The notes under the pieces are model-generated. The model saw only the letters and a list, made by a program, of their open reading frames with translations, was not told where the DNA came from and ran no database searches. DNA of 64,000 nt from an uncultured Flavobacteriales bacterium (GTDB taxonomy: Bacteria > Bacteroidota > Bacteroidia > Flavobacteriales_G > Salibacteraceae). Shown here piece after piece: positions 45,340 to 53,409 of the stretch. The stretch covers positions 21,369 to 85,368 of the forward strand of contig CALCCE010000306.1 in assembly GCA_937899835.1 (NCBI GenBank), written 5' to 3'. The position numbers and the translations under genes were made by a program. Positions within the stretch are counted from its first letter, which is position 1. Every line of letters begins with the position of its first letter.

Positions 45340-46997
45340 ACTTCGGTCAGGTATTCGTGCACAAATTTAATGGCCATGGCACCTTCGCCTACGGCAGAGG
45401 CAACGCGGTTCATAGCGCCCGAACGCACATCACCGGCCGCAAAAATTCCCGGATTACAAGTTTCCAGTAAGAAAGGTTCTCTTTCGCGTTTCCATACCTT
45501 CCCAAATTCGGGATGTTGCACCAGGTCACGCCCGGTTTCGATGAAGCCTCGCCTGTCTTTGAACAAATTCAAATCAATCCAATCGGTATAAGGGCGAGCT
45601 CCGATAAAAATAAAAAGTGCTCCCAGGTCCACTTGCCTGGTTTCTCCCGAGTCCATGTGTTCCAAGGTCAGGCTTTCGAGGTTCTCTTTTCCATGGGCTT
45701 CCTTCACCACCGTTCGTCCCGTGATCTCAATGTTCGGTGTCCCGTTGATTTGATCAATCAAGTAAGAAGACATGGTGGAGCTCAGGTCGGTTCTGCGAAT
45801 CAGGATATAGACTTTACGTGCAAAATTGGAGAGGTACATCGCGCCTTGACCGGCAGAATTTCCACCTCCTACAATGTATACGTCCTTGTTTTTGCAGGCA
45901 GCGGCCTCGGTAGTAGCAGCACCGTAATAAATGCCGGCTCCGGAAAACTGTTCTACTCCGGGAGCTTCAAGTTTCCGGTAGTCTACCCCCGTGGTGATCA
46001 CGATGCTTTTCGTATGTATTTTGGTGCCATCTTTTAAAGAGAGGATTTTATAGCTGTCTTGAATAGTGATATCGGTTACCTCCTGAGGAGATAAGAACTC
46101 AGTACCAAAGCGCGTGGCTTGGGTAATGGCCCGCCGGGCGAGGTCCGAACCGCTAAGTCCGGTAGGAAAGCCCAGGTAGTTTTCAATGCGGGAACTGGTG
46201 CCTGCCTGTCCACCCGGGGCTCTTTTTTCGATCAGCAGGGTTTTCAAACCTTCCGAGGCACCGTATACCGAAGCGGCCAGTCCGGCTGGGCCTGCACCAA
46301 TCACCACCACATCATACATGTCTTCTTTGGCTTTGGGCTGGCGGCCCAGCTTATCGGCAATGTTGGCCGGTTCTGGCTGTAGGGCAATGCTGCCGTCCTC
46401 AAATACCACCACGGGCAGTTGATTGGCCGTTACCTCGTGCAAGTCGGTGAGTTCTTTGGCTTTTTCGCTGCTTTCGAAATCCAGCCATTCGTAAGGAATC
46501 AAGTTGCCCGCCAGCCAATCTTTGATTTCGTGCGAGCGGGGTGAAAATTGATAGCCGATCACCCGCAGCCCTTCAAAATCAGGACGGTATTGACTTTGCC
46601 AATCGTCAAGCAAGTCTTCTAAAACCGGGTAAAGTTTTTCTTCCGGTGGGTCCCAAGGTTTCATCAGGTAATAGTCCAACTGCACATCGTTGATGGCCTT
46701 GATGGCGGCATCGGTATCGGAATATGCGGTGAGCAACACCCGCTTGGCTTTTGGGAAATAGGTTTTGGCTTGTTCCAGAAAATCCACCCCCAGCATTTCG
46801 GGCATGCGCTGGTCAGAGAGAAAGAGGGCAACCACTTCGTTTTTTTTGCGCAATTCTTCCAAGGTTTCGAGGGCTTCATTGGCCGAATCGGTACTCAAAA
46901 TCCGGTAGCCGGAACGGAAGCGTCCGCGCAAGTCGCGTACAATGGCTCGCAATACTTGCGGATCGTCGTCAACAGAAAATATGATGGGCTTTTTCAT
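45336..46997 (-). CDS. Response-regulator receiver fused to thioredoxin-reductase-like flavoprotein
   Basis: The 553-aa protein has a receiver domain (about residues 1-125) with the acidic pocket VDDDP, the phosphorylatable Asp62 in LSDQRMPEM and Lys113 in LMKPW. A thioredoxin/glutaredoxin-like linker domain follows (about 140-215) and then a pyridine-nucleotide-disulfide oxidoreductase domain (VVIGAGPAGLAASVYG; second nucleotide site VYIVGGGNSAGQGAMYLS). Where thioredoxin reductase has CATC, this protein has AATT (360-363), so the normal disulfide chemistry cannot occur. The neighbouring kinase is the likely partner. It resembles known fused regulator/reductase proteins. Confidence 0.88.
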   Translation of the reverse strand: MKKPIIFSVDDDPQVLRAIVRDLRGRFRSGYRILSTDSANEALETLEELRKKNEVVALFLSDQRMPEMLGVDFLEQAKTYFPKAKRVLLTAYSDTDAAIKAINDVQLDYYLMKPWDPPEEKLYPVLEDLLDDWQSQYRPDFEGLRVIGYQFSPRSHEIKDWLAGNLIPYEWLDFESSEKAKELTDLHEVTANQLPVVVFEDGSIALQPEPANIADKLGRQPKAKEDMYDVVVIGAGPAGLAASVYGASEGLKTLLIEKRAPGGQAGTSSRIENYLGFPTGLSGSDLARRAITQATRFGTEFLSPQEVTDITIQDSYKILSLKDGTKIHTKSIVITTGVDYRKLEAPGVEQFSGAGIYYGAATTEAAACKNKDVYIVGGGNSAGQGAMYLSNFARKVYILIRRTDLSSTMSSYLIDQINGTPNIEITGRTVVKEAHGKENLESLTLEHMDSGETRQVDLGALFIFIGARPYTDWIDLNLFKDRRGFIETGRDLVQHPEFGKVWKREREPFLLETCNPGIFAAGDVRSGAMNRVASAVGEGAMAIKFVHEYLTEV

Positions 46998-47054
46998 GCA
47001 AATGAGAAACTGTAGGCGTTTAGAGAATCATAAAATTAAACCAAGAAAGTCGAA

Positions 47055-48467
47055 TCATCCCGCTTCCACCAACTCGATGGGGAAGCAGAGTTTGAAGCGC
47101 GTATCACCAGGTTGCGACTCCACTTTGATGTCGCCCCGGTGGTTGGTAATGATGCGTTTCACAATGTCGAGGCCCAGGCCAGTGCCTTTGCCCATTTCTT
47201 TGGTGGTAAAAAACGGATCAAATATTTGGGTGAGTACTTCTTGTGAGATGCCCGAGCCGTTGTCCAACACATCAATTCGCACAAATTCCCGGTCGCGGTA
47301 AGCGTGCAATTCGAGTTTTCCTCCCGATTCCATGGCGTCTACCGCATTGTCGATCAGGTTGGTCCAAACCTGGTTCAGTTCTCCCGGGTGGGCCTTGATC
47401 TCGGGCAGGTCGGCTTCAAAATTCTCCACCACTTCAATTTTTTTCCCTTTCAACTTGTGGTTGAGCATGGTGAGTGTGCTCCGAAGCCCGGTGCGCAGGT
47501 CAAACCATTCTTTGTCGGCACCACGGTCCATGTGGGTGTAAGACTTCACCGATTTCACCAGATCAGAAATGCGCTGGGCCGAATCGTCGATTTCCTGCAC
47601 CAGCTTTTCAGTCGTCATTACATTGTCGATCCATCGAAAAACCGGAGCATAAAATTCGCGTGGTAAATTGGCGTCCACCGTTTCCAGGTCTTCGATGGTC
47701 CAGCCGTTTTCCACCAGGTTCACGGCCAACAGATCGGCATCTTCAATGTCACGATCTTCCAGCCAATCCATGATCTCGTCCTCCAGGTCGGTGCGGTCCA
47801 TCAGCGATAAATCGCAATTGGGATTGTTGGCCACTTTCGAAAACAGAATCTCGTTGATGGTGTCGATCTGATTCTCCTCCATGCGAATGGAGGTAACCAC
47901 TTTGAATTGTTCCGGGGAAGATTTGAGGTTGTTTTTTAAAGCCAGCGCACCCCTTACGATGGCAGAGGCCGGGTTGTTGAGCTCATGGGCCAAACCGGCC
48001 GACAATTTGCCCAACGACAACAGTTTTTCGTTTTGCTGGGCTTGTTTGGTAAACTCCCTTACCCGGGTGGTCATCACGTGTACCAAGGCTTCGGCCAGTC
48101 CAAACTGCTCACAGATCATGGTTCTGAAATGATCTTTGTGCAGCAGCAATACGTAGGATTCTTCTGTGGCTTGCCCGAATCCACCGGCTGCTTTCATGCG
48201 GGAGTAGGGCAATACTCCGGTGATGCTCCCCTGGCCGAGGGTCGTGATGTTTCGGCGTTGGCCCTTTTGATCAAAAAAGATATTGATACGACCGGAAATA
48301 ACGATTTGCAAGTGGTTGGTTTCGTTGCCTCGTGAAAACATGAAGTCGCCTTCGGCAAACCGAACCAGTTCACCCTGGTCGATCAGCCATTGCAGTTCAT
48401 TGGCGGGTACCTCGTGTAGGGCATCGGCCTGCTGTAGGATTTCAAGTATATTTTCGGGTGCAGCCAT
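47055..48467 (-). CDS. Sensor histidine kinase with N-terminal cNMP-binding domain
   Basis: The 470-aa protein has a cyclic-nucleotide-binding-like domain (about residues 10-130: EGDFMFSRGNETNHLQIVIS, RRNITTLGQGSITG). The dimerisation/phosphoacceptor region has His161 in AGLAHELNNPASAI, followed by a long helical insert (about 190-285). The ATPase domain has QVWTNLIDNAVDAM, DNGSGIS and GKGTGLGLDIVKR. It has no membrane helix, so it is cytoplasmic. It lies 57 bp upstream of the receiver/flavoprotein gene, which suggests a two-component pair. Confidence 0.9.
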   Translation of the reverse strand: MAAPENILEILQQADALHEVPANELQWLIDQGELVRFAEGDFMFSRGNETNHLQIVISGRINIFFDQKGQRRNITTLGQGSITGVLPYSRMKAAGGFGQATEESYVLLLHKDHFRTMICEQFGLAEALVHVMTTRVREFTKQAQQNEKLLSLGKLSAGLAHELNNPASAIVRGALALKNNLKSSPEQFKVVTSIRMEENQIDTINEILFSKVANNPNCDLSLMDRTDLEDEIMDWLEDRDIEDADLLAVNLVENGWTIEDLETVDANLPREFYAPVFRWIDNVMTTEKLVQEIDDSAQRISDLVKSVKSYTHMDRGADKEWFDLRTGLRSTLTMLNHKLKGKKIEVVENFEADLPEIKAHPGELNQVWTNLIDNAVDAMESGGKLELHAYRDREFVRIDVLDNGSGISQEVLTQIFDPFFTTKEMGKGTGLGLDIVKRIITNHRGDIKVESQPGDTRFKLCFPIELVEAG

Positions 48468-48580
48468 AACTAATGGAAAGGATAAGTGTTCGGAATATGG
48501 GTTTCATTCATCGATCGACGATGAACCGAAGATGGAAATTTAAAGTGCGAAAGCAGCGTGAGAAAACACCACGTGCTACT

Positions 48581-48588
48581 CAAATGTA
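48581..48588 (-). promoter_or_regulatory. Candidate -7 element upstream of the histidine kinase
   Basis: On the minus strand this reads TACATTTG, an exact TAnnTTTG match, 114 bp upstream of the kinase start. A TTG lies only 14 bp further upstream, so the -33 element is not convincing. Confidence 0.4.
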
Positions 48589-48644
48589 AGAAGCAAATCG
48601 AACAATTGAGACTTTAAAAAACTACCTGATAAAACAGGAGACGA

Positions 48645-49520
48645 TTAGCTCACCGATTTATTGGGAGCAGGTCGCGGAGCCGCTTTATAAGGCGGCTGTA
48701 TCTCCACTTGGAAAGACCGGTACATGAACCAAAAACCAGCCAAAACCAAGGGGACGCTCAATACCTGACCCATCAAGAGCGATTCTCCCAAACCAAAGGG
48801 CAGGGCATCCAATACCTTGTCATCGGCCTGTTGCACTTTCACGAATTCCAGAAAAAAGCGCACCCCAAAAATCAAGGTGAGAAAAGCACCGAACAAAAAG
48901 CCGGTTCTGCGGCCCAGGTTGGTTTTCCAATAGCTGAAAAACAGGGCAGCAAAAATAAAGATGTAGCAAATGGCTTCGTAGAGTTGAGTCGGGTGGCGGG
49001 GGACGCCTACCGGATCTTCGTAAGAATAGTTGAAGATGAATCCAAAATCGGTTCCGGTCGGAATGCCCACAATTTCGTGGTTCATCAGGTTGCCCATGCG
49101 AATCATAAAGCCAGCGAAGGCAACCGTCACCACAATGCGGTCGAGGCCCCAAAGCACAGGCTTTTTCGAAATCCTGCGTGCATACAACCAAGCCATTAAA
49201 ATAATGCCGATGGCCGCACCGTGACTCGCCAACCCTCCTTCCCATACCTTGAGAATGTCGAGTGGATTTTTGAGGTAGTCGGCCAGATCGTAGAAAAACA
49301 CATGGCCGAGGCGTGCGCCCACTACCGTTCCAATCATTACATAAATCAGCAAGCTGTCCAGCCACTCGTTGGGGATGCCTTCGCGTTTGAACATGCGCGA
49401 CATCATGTAGTGTCCGACAAGAAAAGCGATGGCGAAAAACAAACCATACCAGCGGATGGCTATAGGAGAGCTGATGATCTCAGGGTCGATGGTCCAGTTG
49501 ACGGCTAAGTAGAGCGACAT
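48645..49520 (-). CDS. lgt: Prolipoprotein diacylglyceryl transferase (Lgt)
   Basis: The 291-aa seven-helix membrane enzyme transfers diacylglycerol to the lipobox cysteine of prolipoproteins. Signatures are visible: PIAIRWYGLFFAIAFLVGHY, EGGLASHGAAIGIIL, IRMGNLMNHEIVGIPTGTDF and PRHPTQLYEA. Start MSLYLAVNWTID is chosen because the extension to 49667 runs into the hemB gene. Several lipoproteins in this window (8066, 36257, 50857) would be substrates. It is divergent from hemB with overlapping promoters. Confidence 0.95.
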   Translation of the reverse strand: MSLYLAVNWTIDPEIISSPIAIRWYGLFFAIAFLVGHYMMSRMFKREGIPNEWLDSLLIYVMIGTVVGARLGHVFFYDLADYLKNPLDILKVWEGGLASHGAAIGIILMAWLYARRISKKPVLWGLDRIVVTVAFAGFMIRMGNLMNHEIVGIPTGTDFGFIFNYSYEDPVGVPRHPTQLYEAICYIFIFAALFFSYWKTNLGRRTGFLFGAFLTLIFGVRFFLEFVKVQQADDKVLDALPFGLGESLLMGQVLSVPLVLAGFWFMYRSFQVEIQPPYKAAPRPAPNKSVS

Positions 49521-49551
49521 TGGGGTGGGTTGTGGATATGGAGTACCTTTG
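49520..49551 (+). promoter_or_regulatory. hemB promoter
   Basis: TTG at 49520-49522, 21 bp, then TACCTTTG at 49544-49551 (exact TAnnTTTG). Expected start near 49557, 43 bp from the last base of the -7 element to the hemB ATG. The -33 box overlaps the lgt start codon. Confidence 0.75.
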
Positions 49552-49560
49552 TGCGGCCTA

Positions 49561-49591
49561 CAAATATAGACAGAATTAACGCTGAATTTCA
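49561..49591 (-). promoter_or_regulatory. lgt promoter
   Basis: The minus strand reads TATATTTG at 49568-49561, with a possible TTG about 23 bp upstream. It lies almost on top of the hemB promoter, so RNA polymerase probably cannot use both at once. Confidence 0.6.
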
Positions 49592-49593
49592 CA

Positions 49594-50580
49594 ATGATGC
49601 AACGCCGTCCACGCCGTAACCGAAGAAGTGCTGCTATTCGCGGTATGGTGCGAGAAACCCGCCTCACTCCCGATCAACTGATTTATCCCTTGTTTTTAGT
49701 GGATGGCATGGACATTCAACTGGAAGTAAGTTCCCTCCCTGGAAATTACCGTTGGAGCATCGATCGCTTGCTGCCCGAAGTGGAGCAATGCCTGGAGTTG
49801 GGCATTCGAAATCTGGTGCTTTTTCCCGCTATTGATGAAGCTTTGAAAGACCGGATGGCCAGCCACAGCACCGATCCTAATAATGTATACCTCCGGGCGA
49901 TCCGAAGCATCAAAGAGCGCTTTCCTGAAGTCACCATCATCACCGATGTGGCCATGGACCCCTACAGTTCCGACGGGCACGACGGCATGGTGGAAGATGG
50001 AAAAATTCTCAACGATCCAACCCTACCCATTTTGGGAGAAATGGCGGTGGCGCAAGCCCAAGCCGGAGCCGATATCATTGGGCCTTCCGATATGATGGAC
50101 GGCCGGGTGGGCTACATCCGCGATGCGCTGGATGAGGCTGGTATGACCGATGTCGGCATTATGTCCTATACCGCTAAATACGCCAGTGCATTTTACGGAC
50201 CTTTTCGAGATGCCTTAGATTCTGCGCCCAAAGCAGGCGATAAAAAAACCTATCAAATGGATCCGGCCAACCGCCGGGAAGCCCTCATCGAAGCCGAATT
50301 GGATGCCGATGAAGGAGCCGACTTTCTAATGGTGAAACCCGCATTGTGTTATTTGGATGTAATTTCCGAAATCAAGCGGCACCTCGATTTGCCCGTAGCA
50401 GCCTACAACGTAAGTGGCGAATGCGCTATGTTATTGGCGGCTTCCCGCAACGGGTGGTTAGACTATGACAAAGCCATGCCTGAGATGCTAATGAGCATTC
50501 ACCGGGCCGGGGCAGATGTGATTCTAACCTATTTTGCGAAAGATTTTGCGCGGATGTACCGCGAAGGCAAGCTGGATTAA
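49594..50580 (+). CDS. hemB: Porphobilinogen synthase (delta-aminolevulinic acid dehydratase)
   Basis: The 328-aa enzyme condenses two aminolevulinate molecules in haem synthesis. The two active-site lysines are in SYTAKYASAFYGPFRDA (Lys195) and FLMVKPALCYLDV (Lys248). The metal loop reads DVAMDPYSSDGHDG (118-131): all three zinc cysteines of the classical motif are replaced (Ala, Asp, Asp), the form linked to magnesium-type enzymes. The C-terminal region IHRAGADVILTYFAKD is typical. The stop shares TTAA with a small gene on the opposite strand. Confidence 0.97.
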   Translation: MMQRRPRRNRRSAAIRGMVRETRLTPDQLIYPLFLVDGMDIQLEVSSLPGNYRWSIDRLLPEVEQCLELGIRNLVLFPAIDEALKDRMASHSTDPNNVYLRAIRSIKERFPEVTIITDVAMDPYSSDGHDGMVEDGKILNDPTLPILGEMAVAQAQAGADIIGPSDMMDGRVGYIRDALDEAGMTDVGIMSYTAKYASAFYGPFRDALDSAPKAGDKKTYQMDPANRREALIEAELDADEGADFLMVKPALCYLDVISEIKRHLDLPVAAYNVSGECAMLLAASRNGWLDYDKAMPEMLMSIHRAGADVILTYFAKDFARMYREGKLD

Positions 50581-50720
50581 CCGGTAGTATTGTATTCCTG
50601 CTCTTTGTAGGCCTGCGCAATTTTAGCGGCCTCAATTACCTTCTTCACATTGGAGTCGTCAATGTGTATTACCTTGATGAGAAAGGCAATCGCCTGGGCG
50701 TAAGTGTCCTTAGTAATCAT
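50577..50720 (-). CDS. Small 47-aa protein, helical
   Basis: A short open frame starts at ATG 50720 (MITKDTYAQAIAFLIKV) and ends in the TTAA shared with hemB. The sequence is two amphipathic helices (residues 4-18 and 24-43) with an IDDSN turn, and codon use looks coding. It is 47 aa, hence easily missed by length cut-offs. It lies 97 bp from the terminator of the S9 peptidase gene, in the same direction. I see no relative by eye. Confidence 0.55.
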   Translation of the reverse strand: MITKDTYAQAIAFLIKVIHIDDSNVKKVIEAAKIAQAYKEQEYNTTG

Positions 50721-50815
50721 TTCTGGGCGTGTTTGGGGTTAAAAGTTTTGCCGATGGATAAAAACAAAACTTCAATTCCAAAACGCAAAATACGGCGATT
50801 TCGTTTGTTTTAAAA

Positions 50816-50841
50816 ATCAGCCACCCGCAAGCAGGTGGCTG
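50816..50841 (-). terminator. Terminator of the S9 peptidase gene
   Basis: CAGCCACC (50818-50825) pairs with GGTGGCTG (50834-50841), followed by ATTTTT on the minus strand, 16 bp past the stop. Confidence 0.82.
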
Positions 50842-50856
50842 ATCTTCCCCTTTGGT

Positions 50857-53022
50857 TTATTCTTTAAGGCCTTCCCGGTCGAGCAGAAACGCATATTCGA
50901 GCGCAGTTTCTTTGTGTTGCGCAAAGCGACCCGAAGCGCCTCCGTGGCCCGCCTCCATGTTGATGCTGAAATAGAGCGGTTGGTCGCTGGTTTTCATATC
51001 GCGTAATTTGGCTACCCATTTGGCGGGTTCCCAATACTGCACCTGCGAATCGTGGTAGCCGGTGGTCACCAGCATCGCGGGATAGTCTTTGGCGGCCACG
51101 TTATCGTAAGGCGAATACGATAAAATGTAATCGTAATAGGCTTTGTCGTTGGGGTTGCCCCATTCGTCGTACTCACCGGTGGTGAGTGGAATGCTTTCGT
51201 CGAGCATGGTGGTGATCACGTCCACAAAGGGTACCTGCGAGACGACACCGTTCCAGAGGTCAGGGCGCTGGTTGATGATGGCCCCCATGAGCAACCCACC
51301 GGCACTACCGCCCATGGCGTAGAGGTGTTCTTTGCTGGTCAAGTTTTGCGCAATCAAAAAATCACCACAATCGATGAAGTCGTTGAACGTGTTCATCTTC
51401 TTGAGCAACTTCCCATCTTCGTACCAAAGCCTTCCCAATTCCTGGCCACCGCGAATGTGAGCAATGGCAAAAACAAATCCACGGTCGAGCAAGCTCAGGC
51501 GCGAAGAACTGAAAAAGGGATCCATGGAAGAGCCATAGGAACCGTATCCATAAAGCAACAGTGGGTTTTTCCCGTTTTTCTCAATTCCCTTTTTGTATAC
51601 CAGAGAGATGGGTACTTTCACTCCATCACGAGCAGTAGCGTACAAGCGTTCGGCCTGATACCCTTCCGGATCGTAGCCGCCCACTATTTCTTGTTGCTTC
51701 AAGAGGGTCTTTTCCCGGGTTTTTAGGTTGTAGTCAAACACCGAGTTGGGTGTAGTGAGCGAGGTATAGCCAAATCGGAGGATGTCCGTATCGAATTCGC
51801 GGTTAACGCTCACGTAAGCCAGGTAGGTCGCTTCTCCAAAGTCGAGGTAATGCTCCTCATTGTCGTTCCAGCGAATCACCCGAATGTGATTCAAACCGTC
51901 TTTTCGCTCGTCTACTACCAAATACTCTTTGAAGATTTCGATGTCTTCGAGCATCACGTTCTCGCGGTGGGCGATCACTTCTTCCCAGTTTTCTTTGGTA
52001 CAATTGTTCACCGGAGCCTTCATCAAACGAAAGTTGATGGCCTCCAGGTTGGTAACAATGTAAAAATGATCTCCGTAGTGGCTGATCGAATACTCCAGTT
52101 CGCGTTCACGAGGTTGAATCACTTGAAAATCGCCCTCGGGGGTATCGGTACTTAGAAAGTGGTATTCGTTGCTCAACGTACTGTAAGAGCCCATCATGAT
52201 GTAGTCGCTCGACTTTGTGCGGTAAACGAAGGTGCCAAAGGTATCGTCCGACTCTTCAAAAACCAGTTCCGACTCGTTGGAGCCAAGCTTGTAGCGGTAG
52301 TTTTGATGGGCGCGCAGCGATTCCTCGTCTTTTTTCGTGTAGAAAAAGGTTTGGTTGTCGTTGGCCCAGGCAACACTGCCAGTGGCATTTTCGATTTTGT
52401 CTTCCAGAATTTCACCTGTTTCCAGGTTCTTTACCCGAATGGTGTACAGCCTGCGGCTCACGTTGTCTACTCCATAGGCCAGGAGTTTGTTGTTGGGGCT
52501 CACACTCAAACCTCCAATTTGGAAAAAGGCCTGGCCCTCTGCCATCACGTTGCCGTCGAGCATAATTTCTTCTTCGGCTTCCAGGTTGCCCTTTTTCCGA
52601 CAGAAAATAGGATACTCTTTACCCTCTTCAAAGCGGCTGTAATAATAGTAGCCGTTGGAAAGGTAAGGCACGGAAAGATCGCTTTGTTTGATGCGACCCA
52701 CAATTTCTTCGTAGAGTTTTTCCTGCAGGCCTTCGGTGTGTTTCAACTCGGTGTCCAGGTAATCGTTTTCGGCCTTCAGGTAGTCCAGTACCTCTTTAGA
52801 ATCCCTTTCACGCATCCAGAAATAAGGATCGTTTCGGGTGTGCCCGTGAAGGGTCATTTCGTGGTCTATCTTGTTGGCAACAGGTGCTTGACTCATGGAA
52901 TTGGTGTTTGCTTCGACTGAAGGTTCAGCGCTTGGTGAACAGCTGACGAGGGTTAGCCCGGCAAAAGTACAGGCCAGGACCGATTGGCCAAGGAGTTGTT
53001 GCCGCTTTGTTGGAGTCTTCAT
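50857..53022 (-). CDS. S9 prolyl-oligopeptidase-family peptidase (oligopeptidase B type), lipoprotein
   Basis: The 721-aa protein has a lipoprotein signal (LACTFAGLTLVSCSPS), so it is membrane-tethered, unlike most oligopeptidase B enzymes. A seven-bladed propeller (about residues 90-440) covers the alpha/beta-hydrolase domain. That domain has the nucleophile in MGGSAGGLLMG (about residue 570), RGFVFAIAHIRGGQELG before it and the His in MEAGHGGASGRF. It should cut short peptides after basic residues. Start MKTPTKRQQ at 53022 gives the signal peptide. Confidence 0.92.
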   Translation of the reverse strand: MKTPTKRQQLLGQSVLACTFAGLTLVSCSPSAEPSVEANTNSMSQAPVANKIDHEMTLHGHTRNDPYFWMRERDSKEVLDYLKAENDYLDTELKHTEGLQEKLYEEIVGRIKQSDLSVPYLSNGYYYYSRFEEGKEYPIFCRKKGNLEAEEEIMLDGNVMAEGQAFFQIGGLSVSPNNKLLAYGVDNVSRRLYTIRVKNLETGEILEDKIENATGSVAWANDNQTFFYTKKDEESLRAHQNYRYKLGSNESELVFEESDDTFGTFVYRTKSSDYIMMGSYSTLSNEYHFLSTDTPEGDFQVIQPRERELEYSISHYGDHFYIVTNLEAINFRLMKAPVNNCTKENWEEVIAHRENVMLEDIEIFKEYLVVDERKDGLNHIRVIRWNDNEEHYLDFGEATYLAYVSVNREFDTDILRFGYTSLTTPNSVFDYNLKTREKTLLKQQEIVGGYDPEGYQAERLYATARDGVKVPISLVYKKGIEKNGKNPLLLYGYGSYGSSMDPFFSSSRLSLLDRGFVFAIAHIRGGQELGRLWYEDGKLLKKMNTFNDFIDCGDFLIAQNLTSKEHLYAMGGSAGGLLMGAIINQRPDLWNGVVSQVPFVDVITTMLDESIPLTTGEYDEWGNPNDKAYYDYILSYSPYDNVAAKDYPAMLVTTGYHDSQVQYWEPAKWVAKLRDMKTSDQPLYFSINMEAGHGGASGRFAQHKETALEYAFLLDREGLKE

Positions 53023-53304
53023 AATCTTTCTGGTTTTGCAGGGTCCAATATTAGCCAAATTCAGGACTCGGGAAGCTGCAAATTGCACGAACGGCAAATT
53101 CTATTGGAGCAATGCGAATGTGAGAATGGTGAAATTTTGAACCTCTTTGCATTTTGTGCGTTACAGAGGGCGTTACGCGGTTGATACCTTGTGTGGAACA
53201 AGTTGATGGTGTGTTTCCTGTCGAATGCCTTTTTTCACCCGTGGGTATGGGCGACCGAAACCCCCCTTCGTCTTTGACTTTTAGAAGATTCGTGCTGAGA
53301 AAAT

Positions 53305-53322
53305 TATTATGCATGCATAATA
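53305..53322. promoter_or_regulatory. 18-bp perfect palindrome upstream of the TonB receptor gene
   Basis: TATTATGCATGCATAATA is perfectly symmetric and lies where the -33 element would be for the TATATTTG at 53331-53338. It is a good candidate binding site for a dimeric regulator. Confidence 0.65.
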
Positions 53323-53330
53323 TCTTTTTC

Positions 53331-53338
53331 TATATTTG
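53331..53338 (+). promoter_or_regulatory. -7 element of the TonB receptor gene
   Basis: TATATTTG is an exact TAnnTTTG match, 71 bp upstream of the ATG at 53410. There is no good -33 TTG, so an activator at the adjacent palindrome is conceivable. Confidence 0.62.
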
Positions 53339-53409
53339 AAGAGAGCGGTACTCCACAACGCAATTTGTTTATCTTACTTTGTAAAGGCTTGCGAGGATTT
53401 CGTGGGCTA

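Larger units (their letters stand above)
53023..53409. other. 387-bp intergenic region between divergent genes
   Basis: It holds the TonB-receptor promoter and palindrome (separate entries). Otherwise I see only a short GCGTTAC direct repeat (about 53158 and 53172) and a CTTGT/ACAAG hairpin near 53192-53205. No gene is evident. Confidence 0.6.

Noticed and set aside
52159..52920. 253-codon plus-strand frame opposite the S9 peptidase
   Set aside because: It lies within the propeller-coding region and its sequence has no recognisable domain.
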